This document shows, piece after piece, positions 1 through 7,388 of a stretch of 23,414 bases of DNA. The DNA lies in the NCBI GenBank assembly GCA_002293505.1, contig DBDI01000012.1:3431-26844 (forward strand). The letters are read 5' to 3'. Numbering within the stretch: the first letter of the stretch is position 1; every line of letters begins with the position of its first letter. The DNA is from Alistipes sp. UBA936. GTDB lineage: Bacteria > Bacteroidota > Bacteroidia > Bacteroidales > Rikenellaceae. Both the position numbers and the translations under genes were made by a program. The notes under the pieces are model-generated. The model was not told where the DNA came from. It worked only from the letters and a program-made list of their open reading frames with translations, and did not search any database.

Positions 1-4
1 CGGG

Positions 5-1531
5 CTATTTGCCGATGCAGAACTTCGAAAAGATCGCTCCCAGCACTTCTGAGGAAGTGATATCGCCCGTGATCGAGCCCAGATGATGGAGGACCTCGCG
101 CACCTCCGCAGCCAACAGGTCGGACGACAAGCCCGAACCCGAATCACACACCTCGCTCGCCGAAAAACCGCCCCTCAGCCCCGCCAACACACGTCCGACG
201 GCATCCGAGGCGCGCGAAAGGGCCTCGAAATGGCGGGCTCCCGAGACCACCGCGGCCCCCGAATCGAACCCGCGAACATCGACCGTCCCGACCAACCAAT
301 CGCGCAATGCGTCCAGTCCGAAGCCGGTTTTCGCCGAGATTTCAAACACAGAACCCGGAAAATCTGCCGCCGAAAACCACGCCTGCACCTCCCCAGAAAC
401 CGCCCCAGAAACCGTCCCCAGAACCGCCCCGGAGCTGCCGACCGAACCCGACTCAGCATCCAAAGCCCCCACCACATCGACCTTATTCAGCACCACACAC
501 AGCTGTTGATCCTCCCTCAGACCCAGCTCGGCTACCTGCGCCTCAATATCACAAACCCCAGCCTCAACAGCATCCATCACCAGCATCACCACCCTCGCCC
601 GCCGTATCGCATCCCTGGTTCGCTCGATTCCCATTCGTTCCAATTCGTCGTCCGTTGCCCTCAGGCCCGCCGTGTCCACAAACCTGAACCCCACTCCACC
701 GACCACCACCCGTTCCTCTATCCTGTCTCGCGTGGTTCCCGCGATGTCCGACACCATCGCCCTCTCGTCGCCTGCCAAGGCATTCAGTAGGGTCGATTTG
801 CCTGCATTGGGTCGCCCGACGATCGCGACCGCCACTCCTTCCCTGATCGCATTCCCCTGCTCGAAAGTTGCCTTAAGTCGCTCTATTTCAGCCTCGATTC
901 CTTCCGCCAGTTCCTTCAGCCGCCCTCGATCCGCAAACGCAACATCCTCTTCACCGAAGTCGAGTTCAAGTTCCAGTAGCGCCGCCAGTTGCACCAACTC
1001 CTCTCTTAGCCCCGCCAGTGCCGACGACACTCCACCCTTCATCTGATCCATCGCAAGCCGATGTTGCGCCCTGTCTCCCGCGGCAATCAAATCCGCAACC
1101 GCTTCTGCCTGAGCCAGATCCATCTTGCCCGCCAGAAACGCCCTCATCGTGAACTCTCCCGGTTCGGCCGCCCTCGCACCCGCCTCGATCAGTAGCCCGA
1201 GAATCCGCGCCTCGATGTACGACGATCCGTGACACGAGATTTCGACCGCATCCTCTCCCGTATACGAATGCGGCGCCCGAAAAACACTCACCAGCACCTC
1301 ATCGACCACCTCTCGACCCAAAGCCCCCTCCCCGCCTGAGCCGCCCGCAACCACCTCTCCAAAATGCACGGTATACCCTGCCGCTTCACTCAACGGCTTC
1401 CCGCTTCGCGCAACGAAGACCGCGTCCGCAACAGCCACCGCATCCGGGCCACTCACCCGAATCACGCCGATCGCTCCGCCACGCCCCGTCGCCAGAGCGG
1501 CAATTGTTTCTTGATTTAGATTAGATCGCAT
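5..1531 (-). CDS. mnmE: tRNA uridine-5-carboxymethylaminomethyl(34) synthesis GTPase MnmE
   Basis: MnmE works with MnmG (GidA) to build the 5-carboxymethylaminomethyl group on wobble uridine 34 of some tRNAs. The N-terminal formyl-tetrahydrofolate-binding region starts with the typical NQETIAALATGRGGAIGVIR. The embedded G domain shows a P-loop GRPNAGKST (about residue 243), TTRD, DTAG, NKVD and SAK. The protein ends in the family signature FCIGK, so the gene is complete although it stops five bases from the window edge. I start it at the ATG at 1531, which has GGGGAAG just upstream and matches family N-termini. An in-frame GTG at 1555 would add eight residues. A short Gly/Ser/Val-rich insert lies between the NKVD and SAK motifs. 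It is last in the minus-strand run after the MltD-type gene, with a 59-base gap. Confidence 0.96.
   Translation of the reverse strand: MRSNLNQETIAALATGRGGAIGVIRVSGPDAVAVADAVFVARSGKPLSEAAGYTVHFGEVVAGGSGGEGALGREVVDEVLVSVFRAPHSYTGEDAVEISCHGSSYIEARILGLLIEAGARAAEPGEFTMRAFLAGKMDLAQAEAVADLIAAGDRAQHRLAMDQMKGGVSSALAGLREELVQLAALLELELDFGEEDVAFADRGRLKELAEGIEAEIERLKATFEQGNAIREGVAVAIVGRPNAGKSTLLNALAGDERAMVSDIAGTTRDRIEERVVVGGVGFRFVDTAGLRATDDELERMGIERTRDAIRRARVVMLVMDAVEAGVCDIEAQVAELGLREDQQLCVVLNKVDVVGALDAESGSVGSSGAVLGTVSGAVSGEVQAWFSAADFPGSVFEISAKTGFGLDALRDWLVGTVDVRGFDSGAAVVSGARHFEALSRASDAVGRVLAGLRGGFSASEVCDSGSGLSSDLLAAEVREVLHHLGSITGDITSSEVLGAIFSKFCIGK
391..432. repeat. Imperfect 12-bp tandem repeat inside mnmE
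   Basis: Plus-strand units CCCCAGAAACCG occur at 391-402 and 403-414, then a near copy (T plus CCCCAGAACCG) at 415-426 and a decayed start of a fourth. On the coding strand this gives the repetitive GTVSGAVSGEV stretch between the G4 (NKVD) and G5 (SAK) motifs. The 13+11 base variation keeps the reading frame. It is probably a local slippage expansion in a surface loop. Confidence 0.7.
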
Positions 1532-1590
1532 CACTTCCCCACGCTCCGTCTTCACGGGCGCTCCTGCCGATTCGCCACCGGCATTCCGGC

Positions 1591-2916
1591 TTATTTCTGA
1601 ATCTCAAGACGTTGCCCTATCGACAGCCTGTTCGGGTTTCTGAGATTGTTCCACTTCACGATCTGTGATTGCGTCACTCCATACCTCCTCGCGATGACGC
1701 CCAGGTTTTCGCCGCTTCTCACCCTGTGTACGGTCGAGGTTGCCGTCAGTATTGCCTTGGTTTGTTCGAGGTTTGCCGGATTTAGATATTGGGCCAGATA
1801 TAGCGAATCCTTCCCGTGGATTTCTTCTGCTCTGCCCACAAAGGTGGTTGCGTGGGTTTGCGGTAGTATCACCGCGTAGGTCTTGTCCAGCGCCGGTACT
1901 ATATCCTTGATGTATTGCGGATTTAGCGCCTGTAGGGTCTCCAGTGGTATTTCCAGCGTCGTTGCCACCTGATCGAGATGCATCAGCCGCCTCACCTGTA
2001 TCGTATCGACCGCCACCGGTAGTTCTCTCGGCGGGATCTCTATTCCGTGTTGTTTGTGGAAAGCATAGGTATATGTCGCTGCTATGAACGACGGTATGTA
2101 CCCTCTCGTTTCGGCCGGTAGGAACGGATAGATGTCCCAATATGTTTTGGCTCCCGCACCCGCTCTCCTCAAGGCTTTGTTCACATTCCCCGGACCGCAG
2201 TTATACGCCGCCATCACCATCCCCCAGTCACCATACACCCTATACATATTCGCCAGGTACCTGCACGCCGCTCTGGTCGAGGCGACCGGATCGCGCCTTT
2301 GGTCAATGAACGTCGTCACTTCCAAGCCATACTCGCGAGCCGTAGGTAGCATAAATTGCCACAGTCCCGTTGCTCCGACCCTCGACCGTGCCCCCGGTAC
2401 CAGAGCCGACTCTATCGCCGCCAGCATCCTCAACTCCAACGGCAAACCCGCCGCGGCCAGCTCTTGTTCTATTATCGGAAAATAGTATTGCGACCTGTTC
2501 AGTATGTTCGCCATCGTCGCTCGGCGCGTGGTCGTGTAGGCCACAATGTACCGCTTCACCACATCGTTCCACGGCAGCCCTATTGGCGAAAGGATGCTCT
2601 TCAGCCGCCTCTGGTAGACCGAATCGGGCGTCGCGCTCGACACCACGACTGTTGAATCTATCTGTATAAATTCGTCGAAGAACCTCTCGAACGCAGCCAC
2701 ACTTCCCTCGCCCGACATCGCTACGAGCATCGAATCCATCTGTCCGGTCGATCGCGCCTCAACGCTCGCCGCAACCGCTGCCGAAGCCGTCCCTGCCCCC
2801 TCTTCCACCACCGTCGGCGTCAGCCTCACAACTTCCGGTGCCGTAGCCGGCGACGCCCCCGAAGCCGTCCCCAGACACACAAAACTCCCCAAAACCACAA
2901 AAATCAGTTTCTTCAT
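1591..2916 (-). CDS. MltD-type lytic murein transglycosylase with SLT and LysM domains
   Basis: This is a 441-residue exported protein expected to cleave the glycan backbone of peptidoglycan, leaving 1,6-anhydro-muramyl ends. A signal peptide covers about residues 1-20 (MKKLIFVVLGSFVCLGTASG). A low-complexity linker and helical region follow. The SLT lysozyme-like domain spans about 155-280, with the catalytic glutamate in AAIESALVPGARS (E169), then GATGLWQFM and MAAYNCGPGNVNKA, which are diagnostic of family 1 transglycosylases. A degenerate LysM-like segment lies around 304-352. A clear C-terminal LysM (395-440, HRVRSGENLGVIARRYGVT) should bind peptidoglycan. The gene follows the DUF5683 gene by 15 bases. 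This order after parAB is familiar in Bacteroidetes. Calling it mltD itself would go beyond what the sequence shows. Confidence 0.93.
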   Translation of the reverse strand: MKKLIFVVLGSFVCLGTASGASPATAPEVVRLTPTVVEEGAGTASAAVAASVEARSTGQMDSMLVAMSGEGSVAAFERFFDEFIQIDSTVVVSSATPDSVYQRRLKSILSPIGLPWNDVVKRYIVAYTTTRRATMANILNRSQYYFPIIEQELAAAGLPLELRMLAAIESALVPGARSRVGATGLWQFMLPTAREYGLEVTTFIDQRRDPVASTRAACRYLANMYRVYGDWGMVMAAYNCGPGNVNKALRRAGAGAKTYWDIYPFLPAETRGYIPSFIAATYTYAFHKQHGIEIPPRELPVAVDTIQVRRLMHLDQVATTLEIPLETLQALNPQYIKDIVPALDKTYAVILPQTHATTFVGRAEEIHGKDSLYLAQYLNPANLEQTKAILTATSTVHRVRSGENLGVIARRYGVTQSQIVKWNNLRNPNRLSIGQRLEIQK

Positions 2917-2931
2917 ACCATCCTCATTTTT

Positions 2932-4290
2932 TTAGAATCTCAATCCCAGCGAGAACCCGAACGTGTCGACCGGCCCTCCCGCTCTGTGCGAATAGAACCT
3001 GTCCATCATCGGTTCGAAGGTCACCTTGGCCAGTTCGTCGCTCACGTCGTATGTTTTCATATGGGCTGTTGCGTGGGCGTCGATTATCTGCACCACATAG
3101 AACAGCCCCGTCAGTATCATACACAGATCTCTGTTTCGCCTGTAGTTATCTCTCGCACTCGACAGGTCTTGGGCGGAGCGTTGCCCTCGGAACTCATCTA
3201 TGGTTTCGTCGTCCCCATCCGTCAGCAGGTCGTATGCCGTTTTGAGCCTCTGATATCCTCGGTTGTTCCACTCTATCACATATATCAGCACTCCCGCTCC
3301 TCCCACCACTATTGGTAGCTTCCAGTATGTTCCGTTGTACGCTTGGCCCGCTCCCGGGAATACCGTCGAGAGTGTTGTTGCTTTCTTTACGTGATCGACT
3401 GCTCCCGGGAAGTTCACGGTTCCATCCACCAGCATAAACATATACGATGCCACGGCGAATCCCATTCCCAACTGCCTGTACGAGTTGTGTGGCCTCATCT
3501 TATCCTGCACCGCTATTACTTCCGCCTTGTACGCCTCCCACTCCGGGCCCGCGGTCGACCCCGGTGGCCTTGCGATCATATCGTCGTACTGCCTCTTCAG
3601 GGGTTTGTACTGTTTGTTTTGCCACGCCCACACTCCTGCTCCCGCTGCCATCGCTCCATAGAAGACCGGTATCTTCCACGCCTGGCGGTTGTACAGTTGC
3701 GAGAATCCCGGTAGCGCCAGCGACAGTGCAATCGTCGGCGATAGCTTCATCGAGTCCCTGAACACTGCGCTGTGCCTGTACGCCGTCGAGTCCGCCCTCC
3801 TCAGCCGCCTCAACTCTCTCTTGGTCATCGTATCCCTCGGCGCCAGCTTGGGTAATAGCGTATCGACTCCTCCATCTATGTACCGCGAGGTAAATTGCGG
3901 GTCGTTCATCAGATACCGCACCGTTGCGGGATTTAGCGTCAGCCTCTTTCTCTCTATCACCAGTCCCGCTTCTTCTTCCGGACTCAAGCTGTCTCCCGTC
4001 GGCGATGTGCGGTCTATCATCCTTGTTATCACCTCATCCGTTGCCGCCTTGTCGAACCTTATGCCGTCTGCCTTCAGTGAGTCGAGTGCTCCCATATACC
4101 TGTACAGCGAGTCGGGCGTCATCTTCAGTAGATCCACTCCCGCCTTGTTCTCCACTCCCACTTCTGCCAGTCCTCCTCTCACGAATATCCTCTCGCCCTC
4201 TTTCGGGGCGACGTTTTGGGCCTTGAGCGTTTCCGCCGTTCCCGCCGCCACAACCAGTAGCACACTCAGTATGACTCCCCGCAGCTTCAC
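2932..4290 (-). CDS. DUF5683 family membrane protein
   Basis: This 452-residue protein of unknown function resembles the DUF5683 family that often follows parB in Bacteroidetes. The start is inferred to be the GTG at 4290, overlapping the parB stop as GTGA, with GGGAGG four bases upstream. The reading frame stays open far upstream through parB, but that part is a shadow. The N-terminus is a signal peptide or anchor (VKLRGVILSVLLVVAAGTAE). The middle is charged and Asp/Arg-rich (RDTMTKRELRRLRRADSTAY). The DUF5683 core has hydrophobic segments with LPGFSQLYNRQAWKIPVFYG and a second related segment, FPGAGQAYNGTYWKLPIVVG, which looks like an internal duplication of a membrane hairpin. It ends in FGFSLGLRF, a possible strand-like C-terminus. 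Location is probably the inner membrane or envelope. The substrate is unknown. Confidence 0.85.
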   Translation of the reverse strand: MKLRGVILSVLLVVAAGTAETLKAQNVAPKEGERIFVRGGLAEVGVENKAGVDLLKMTPDSLYRYMGALDSLKADGIRFDKAATDEVITRMIDRTSPTGDSLSPEEEAGLVIERKRLTLNPATVRYLMNDPQFTSRYIDGGVDTLLPKLAPRDTMTKRELRRLRRADSTAYRHSAVFRDSMKLSPTIALSLALPGFSQLYNRQAWKIPVFYGAMAAGAGVWAWQNKQYKPLKRQYDDMIARPPGSTAGPEWEAYKAEVIAVQDKMRPHNSYRQLGMGFAVASYMFMLVDGTVNFPGAVDHVKKATTLSTVFPGAGQAYNGTYWKLPIVVGGAGVLIYVIEWNNRGYQRLKTAYDLLTDGDDETIDEFRGQRSAQDLSSARDNYRRNRDLCMILTGLFYVVQIIDAHATAHMKTYDVSDELAKVTFEPMMDRFYSHRAGGPVDTFGFSLGLRF

Positions 4291-5165
4291 TTTCCTCCCA
4301 GTCGTTCTATGAACTTCTCCACGTCTCCTTCTCCGTCGAACTCTATGACTATCTTTCTGCCCTTGATGGCGATGTTGCTCGAGAACAGTTTCTCCAGCAG
4401 TTCCACCAGCCTCGCATACGATTCGGGATACTCTTCGTTCTGCGTAGCACCGTTCGCCGCCGGCGTTCCGGCCTTCGGACTTCCTGCCGCCATTGCCGCT
4501 TCTTCCGTTTGCCTCACCGACAGCCCTTTCTTTATCGCCTTCTTCAACAGTGCCACCTGCGCTCCCTCGGGTGCCGCCGCAAGAGCCTTTGCGTGCCCCA
4601 TCGAGATGTAGCCCTCCTTCACTGCCAACTGTACTTCGCTCGGCAGCTTCAGTAGTCTCAAGTAGTTTGCCACCGTCGAGCGTTTCTTTCCCACTCTTTC
4701 CGAGAGTTTGTCTTGGGTCAGGTCGCACTCTTCCATCAGCCTCTGCATCGAGAAGGCCACTTCCATCGCGTTCAGGTCTTGCCTCTGAATGTTCTCCACC
4801 AGCGCCATCTCGTGTAGTGTCTGGTCTGTTGCCTGCTTCACATAGACGGGTATGGTCTCCAGCCCCGCCATTTGCGCCGCTCTCCACCTCCGCTCTCCGC
4901 TGATAATCGTATACCTTCCCTCTTCTTCCGGCGTAATTGTCACCGGTTGAATCACCCCCAGTACCCTTATCGAGTCTGCCAGTTCCCCTAAAGCCTCCTC
5001 ATCGAAATGCCTTCGCGGTTGGTTCGGGTTTGGTACAATCATCGCCACGGCGACTTCTCCCACTGCTTCCATCGGCTTTGTCGCCTTAGCCACCCGCTCT
5101 ATTCCCGGTACTTCGCTCTTTTCGAAGATCGCATCCAGCCCTCTTCCTAATCCCTTCTGCTTCAT
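4287..5165 (-). CDS. parB: Chromosome-partitioning protein ParB
   Basis: This is a 292-residue ParB/Spo0J CTPase clamp that loads at parS sites and works with ParA to separate replicated origins. The N-terminus MKQKGLGRGLDAIF is typical. NPNQPRRHF lies at about 46-54. The CTP-binding motifs GERRWRAA (90-97) and ENIQRQDL (134-141) are intact. A helix-turn-helix for parS recognition follows (LTQDKLSERVGKKRSTVANY, about 149-176). An Ala/Gly-rich linker (about 228-245) leads to a conserved C-terminal dimerisation segment. The start ATG overlaps the parA stop (ATGA at 5162-5165), so translation is probably coupled. The stop overlaps the start of the DUF5683 gene. No convincing parS was found in the window. 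Confidence 0.97.
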   Translation of the reverse strand: MKQKGLGRGLDAIFEKSEVPGIERVAKATKPMEAVGEVAVAMIVPNPNQPRRHFDEEALGELADSIRVLGVIQPVTITPEEEGRYTIISGERRWRAAQMAGLETIPVYVKQATDQTLHEMALVENIQRQDLNAMEVAFSMQRLMEECDLTQDKLSERVGKKRSTVANYLRLLKLPSEVQLAVKEGYISMGHAKALAAAPEGAQVALLKKAIKKGLSVRQTEEAAMAAGSPKAGTPAANGATQNEEYPESYARLVELLEKLFSSNIAIKGRKIVIEFDGEGDVEKFIERLGGK

Positions 5166-5923
5166 TTCGTATTTCGCTTAATAAATTCTTTTGCCATATT
5201 CAGATAGTTCGTCGATCCCGTCGCTGCTGCGTCGTACAGCATCACCGGCATTCCGTAGCCCGGTGCTTCACTCAAACGGATGTTTCTCGTTATGATTGTT
5301 TCGAACACCAGATCTTCGAAATGTTTTTTGACCTCTCCCACCACCTGGTTCGACAGCCTGTTGTGCCCATACATCGTCAGCACAAACCCTTCTATTGCCA
5401 GCCCCGGATTTAGCTTTTCTCTGGTCTTCTTTATCGTCGCCAGCAGCTTGCTCAGCCCTTCCAGCGCGAAGTACTCACACTGCACCGGTATCAGCACGCT
5501 GTCCGCCGCCACCAGCACATTCAACGTCGTGAACCCCAGCGACGGCGAGCAGTCCACAAACACATAGTCATACTCTCCCTTGACCGGTTCCAGTATGTTT
5601 TTCACCACCCAGTGTCCTTCGTCCATCTGGGCCAGTTCCGCATCGGCTGCAACCAGATCTATGCTCGACGGTAACACCCACAGTCCCTTCACCGCTTCCA
5701 CCTCCCTTATCACTTCTGCTGCCGTCGCCCTCCCTGCTATGCAGTCGTAGATTCCCGGGCCATTGATCTCCAGCCCCAGCCCCGACGTCGCATTCGCTTG
5801 CGGATCCGCATCCACCAACAACACTTTCTTCCCCAATATCGCACACGACGCTGCCAGATTAATAGCGGTGGTCGTCTTTCCCACTCCTCCCTTTTGATTC
5901 GCCAGAGCAACAATTTTTCCCAT
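5162..5923 (-). CDS. parA: Chromosome-partitioning ATPase ParA (Soj-like)
   Basis: This 253-residue ParA/MinD-superfamily ATPase binds DNA nonspecifically when loaded with ATP and is stimulated by ParB to move origins. The deviant Walker A motif KGGVGKT is at residues 11-17, with the signature lysine at 11. The VDADPQ switch is at about 37-42, and Walker B VFVDCSP at about 121-127. It is the first gene of the minus-strand parA-parB-DUF5683-mltD-mnmE run. A perfect TAATTTTG -7 box ends four bases before the ATG, which suggests a leaderless or nearly leaderless message. It lacks an N-terminal HTH, so it is the chromosomal Soj type rather than a plasmid ParA with autoregulatory DNA binding. Confidence 0.97.
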   Translation of the reverse strand: MGKIVALANQKGGVGKTTTAINLAASCAILGKKVLLVDADPQANATSGLGLEINGPGIYDCIAGRATAAEVIREVEAVKGLWVLPSSIDLVAADAELAQMDEGHWVVKNILEPVKGEYDYVFVDCSPSLGFTTLNVLVAADSVLIPVQCEYFALEGLSKLLATIKKTREKLNPGLAIEGFVLTMYGHNRLSNQVVGEVKKHFEDLVFETIITRNIRLSEAPGYGMPVMLYDAAATGSTNYLNMAKEFIKRNTK

Positions 5924-5927
5924 TCGG

Positions 5928-5935
5928 CAAAATTA
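5928..5935 (-). promoter_or_regulatory. -7 promoter box of parA
   Basis: The minus strand reads TAATTTTG, a perfect match to the Bacteroidetes -7 consensus TAnnTTTG, four bases before the parA ATG. No clear -33 TTG was seen at the expected distance. Confidence 0.55.
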
Positions 5936-5957
5936 GTCATTTTTCTGGAATTTTCAC

Positions 5958-5965
5958 TAACTTTG
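5958..5965 (+). promoter_or_regulatory. -7 promoter box of the CPBP-protease operon
   Basis: The plus strand reads TAACTTTG, a perfect TAnnTTTG, eight bases before the ATG at 5974. It lies 22 bases from the opposite-facing parA box, so the two polymerase footprints should overlap. Confidence 0.55.
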
Positions 5966-5973
5966 TCCCACTT

Positions 5974-6573
5974 ATGAAGTGGTACTGCGCACCGATGACT
6001 TTGTTGGGTATTGTGTTGGTTACGGCCGTCGGGGTGGTTTTGGAGCCGTTGTTGCGACTCTTTCCTGCGCACTATTTCGACGACATTGCCCGGGCTGTCG
6101 GTACCGGCGGCGGGGCTATTATGATCTCGGTTGTTCTCGCGCCTTTGATCGAGGAGGTGGTTTTCAGATGGTTGGGTATCCGTCTTTTGCTTCGTTGGCT
6201 TTCTCCCTTCTGGGCTGTGATGGTTACCTCCGCTGCGTTCGGACTGGTACACTTTCCCAACCTGCCTCAGGTTGTCAACGCGTTGGCTTGCGGTATTGTT
6301 TTGGGTTACGTTTTCGTTGTCACCCGATCGTTGTTGTCCGTCGTCGTTATCCACTCAGCTAACAACGCTCTGGCTTACCTCTCGCTCGCCGTTGTCGGGC
6401 CTTCCGGTGGTGACTTGCGTACTATGATCGGTAATGAGGTCGTTTATTGGATCGTCTGGGCCGCTTGCGCCGCTCTGCTCGTCGGCTCGATGACCGTAAT
6501 AATAAAAAGTAATGGACAAAAAATTCAGATACCTTCCTCTTCTTCTCCTTCTCCTCATCCCGACGAGTTGTAA
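5974..6573 (+). CDS. CPBP family intramembrane glutamic endopeptidase
   Basis: This 199-residue polytopic membrane protein is of the CPBP (Abi/CAAX prenyl protease-like, Rce1) family. The three family motifs are present: EEVVFR (residues 60-65, the catalytic glutamates and arginine), FGLVHF (89-94) and HSANNA (127-132). Four or more hydrophobic helices are visible. Family members cleave peptide bonds within membranes. Bacterial roles include bacteriocin immunity and protein processing, but the substrate here cannot be read from sequence. The last 20 or so residues (SSSSPSPHPDEL) are read from DNA that also encodes the start of the next gene, which it overlaps by 62 bases. The two are therefore probably co-transcribed with linked translation. 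It is the first gene of the plus-strand envelope cluster. Confidence 0.88.
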   Translation: MKWYCAPMTLLGIVLVTAVGVVLEPLLRLFPAHYFDDIARAVGTGGGAIMISVVLAPLIEEVVFRWLGIRLLLRWLSPFWAVMVTSAAFGLVHFPNLPQVVNALACGIVLGYVFVVTRSLLSVVVIHSANNALAYLSLAVVGPSGGDLRTMIGNEVVYWIVWAACAALLVGSMTVIIKSNGQKIQIPSSSSPSPHPDEL

Positions 6574-7372
6574 ACGCTTTCCCAATCCCTTCGAGGGTGA
6601 GCGGGTCGTTGCTCGTGCCGGTAAGGAGAATCTTCGCGTGATGGATCTCGAGGCTGCTTTTCCTTCCGGTATCGCCGGTGCCGACTCTGTTGCCTGGGTG
6701 GAGACTTACGTCGATCGTTGGGTTCGCGACCAGCTTAAATTGGAGGAGGCTCGCCGCCGCTTCGGACATAATCCTGCCGACGAGGTTCTCGTCGAGACTT
6801 ACCGTAACAGCCTCCTCACCCGCCGGCTCGAACAGGCTTTCATCGACAGTGCCACCGGCGAGGAGCTCTACTCCGAGGATGACCTTCAGCGTTACTACGA
6901 GGAGCACCGTTCCGACTTCGTTCTAGACCGTAGTATCGTTCAGGGCCGCGTGATCGCTCTTCCTTCCTCTTTTCGCCAGCGGGCCCGGCTTCGCGAGTTG
7001 TTCGCCGACTTCGACGAGGACTCTCGGCGTCAGGTCTTGGCTCTTGTCGAGAAGAACGGCTTCTCCCTTCGCGAGTTCGACTCCTGGACCGAATACCCTT
7101 CTTTCCTCGGCGCTCTTCCCACTCGCCGTAACGAGACTTACGACGACCTTCTCTCTCGCGGCGGGGTTCAGGAGATGTCCGACGACGACACGACCTACTA
7201 CTTCGTCATCTCCGCTTCTCGTACTCCCGGCCAGACGGCTCCCTTCGAGATGGTCGGCGAGATCGTCCGCGGGGCTGTTTCCACTCGTCGCCGCGCCGAG
7301 ATCCTTCGTGCTGCCGAGGATAGTATTTACCGCTCTGCGTTGCTCGAAAAAAAGGCTGTTATAAATCTTTGA
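6512..7372 (+). CDS. SurA-like/peptidyl-prolyl isomerase-related lipoprotein
   Basis: This 286-residue predicted lipoprotein has a hydrophobic leader ending in LIPTSC (Cys20). The region after it, with VVARAGKENLRVMDLEAAFP and a helical segment (WVETYVDRWVRDQLKLEEARRRF), resembles the N-terminal chaperone domain of SurA/PpiC-type proteins. No complete parvulin domain is visible after it, so it may be a chaperone without isomerase activity. Bacteroidetes commonly encode such a lipoprotein directly before surA, as here, with 16 bases between them. It probably helps fold or deliver outer-membrane proteins in the periplasm. The start is the ATG at 6512, inside the end of the protease gene, because that gives the lipoprotein signal. 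The family assignment rests on architecture and neighbours more than on strong motifs. Confidence 0.75.
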   Translation: MDKKFRYLPLLLLLLIPTSCKRFPNPFEGERVVARAGKENLRVMDLEAAFPSGIAGADSVAWVETYVDRWVRDQLKLEEARRRFGHNPADEVLVETYRNSLLTRRLEQAFIDSATGEELYSEDDLQRYYEEHRSDFVLDRSIVQGRVIALPSSFRQRARLRELFADFDEDSRRQVLALVEKNGFSLREFDSWTEYPSFLGALPTRRNETYDDLLSRGGVQEMSDDDTTYYFVISASRTPGQTAPFEMVGEIVRGAVSTRRRAEILRAAEDSIYRSALLEKKAVINL

Positions 7373-7373
7373 T

Positions 7374-7381
7374 TATCTTTG
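7374..7381 (+). promoter_or_regulatory. -7 promoter box of surA-like gene
   Basis: TATCTTTG, a perfect TAnnTTTG, ends seven bases before the ATG at 7389 and begins just after the previous gene's TGA. It would give the SurA and OstA-like genes their own, nearly leaderless transcript. No good -33 TTG is seen at the usual distance. Confidence 0.5.
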
Positions 7382-7388
7382 CACTGTT

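Noticed and set aside
4291..4887. N-terminal extension of the DUF5683 frame through parB, about 199 codons
   Set aside because: It overlaps the ParB coding region in another frame and is Gly/Arg-rich. The true start is the GTG at 4290 with a signal peptide and ribosome-binding site.
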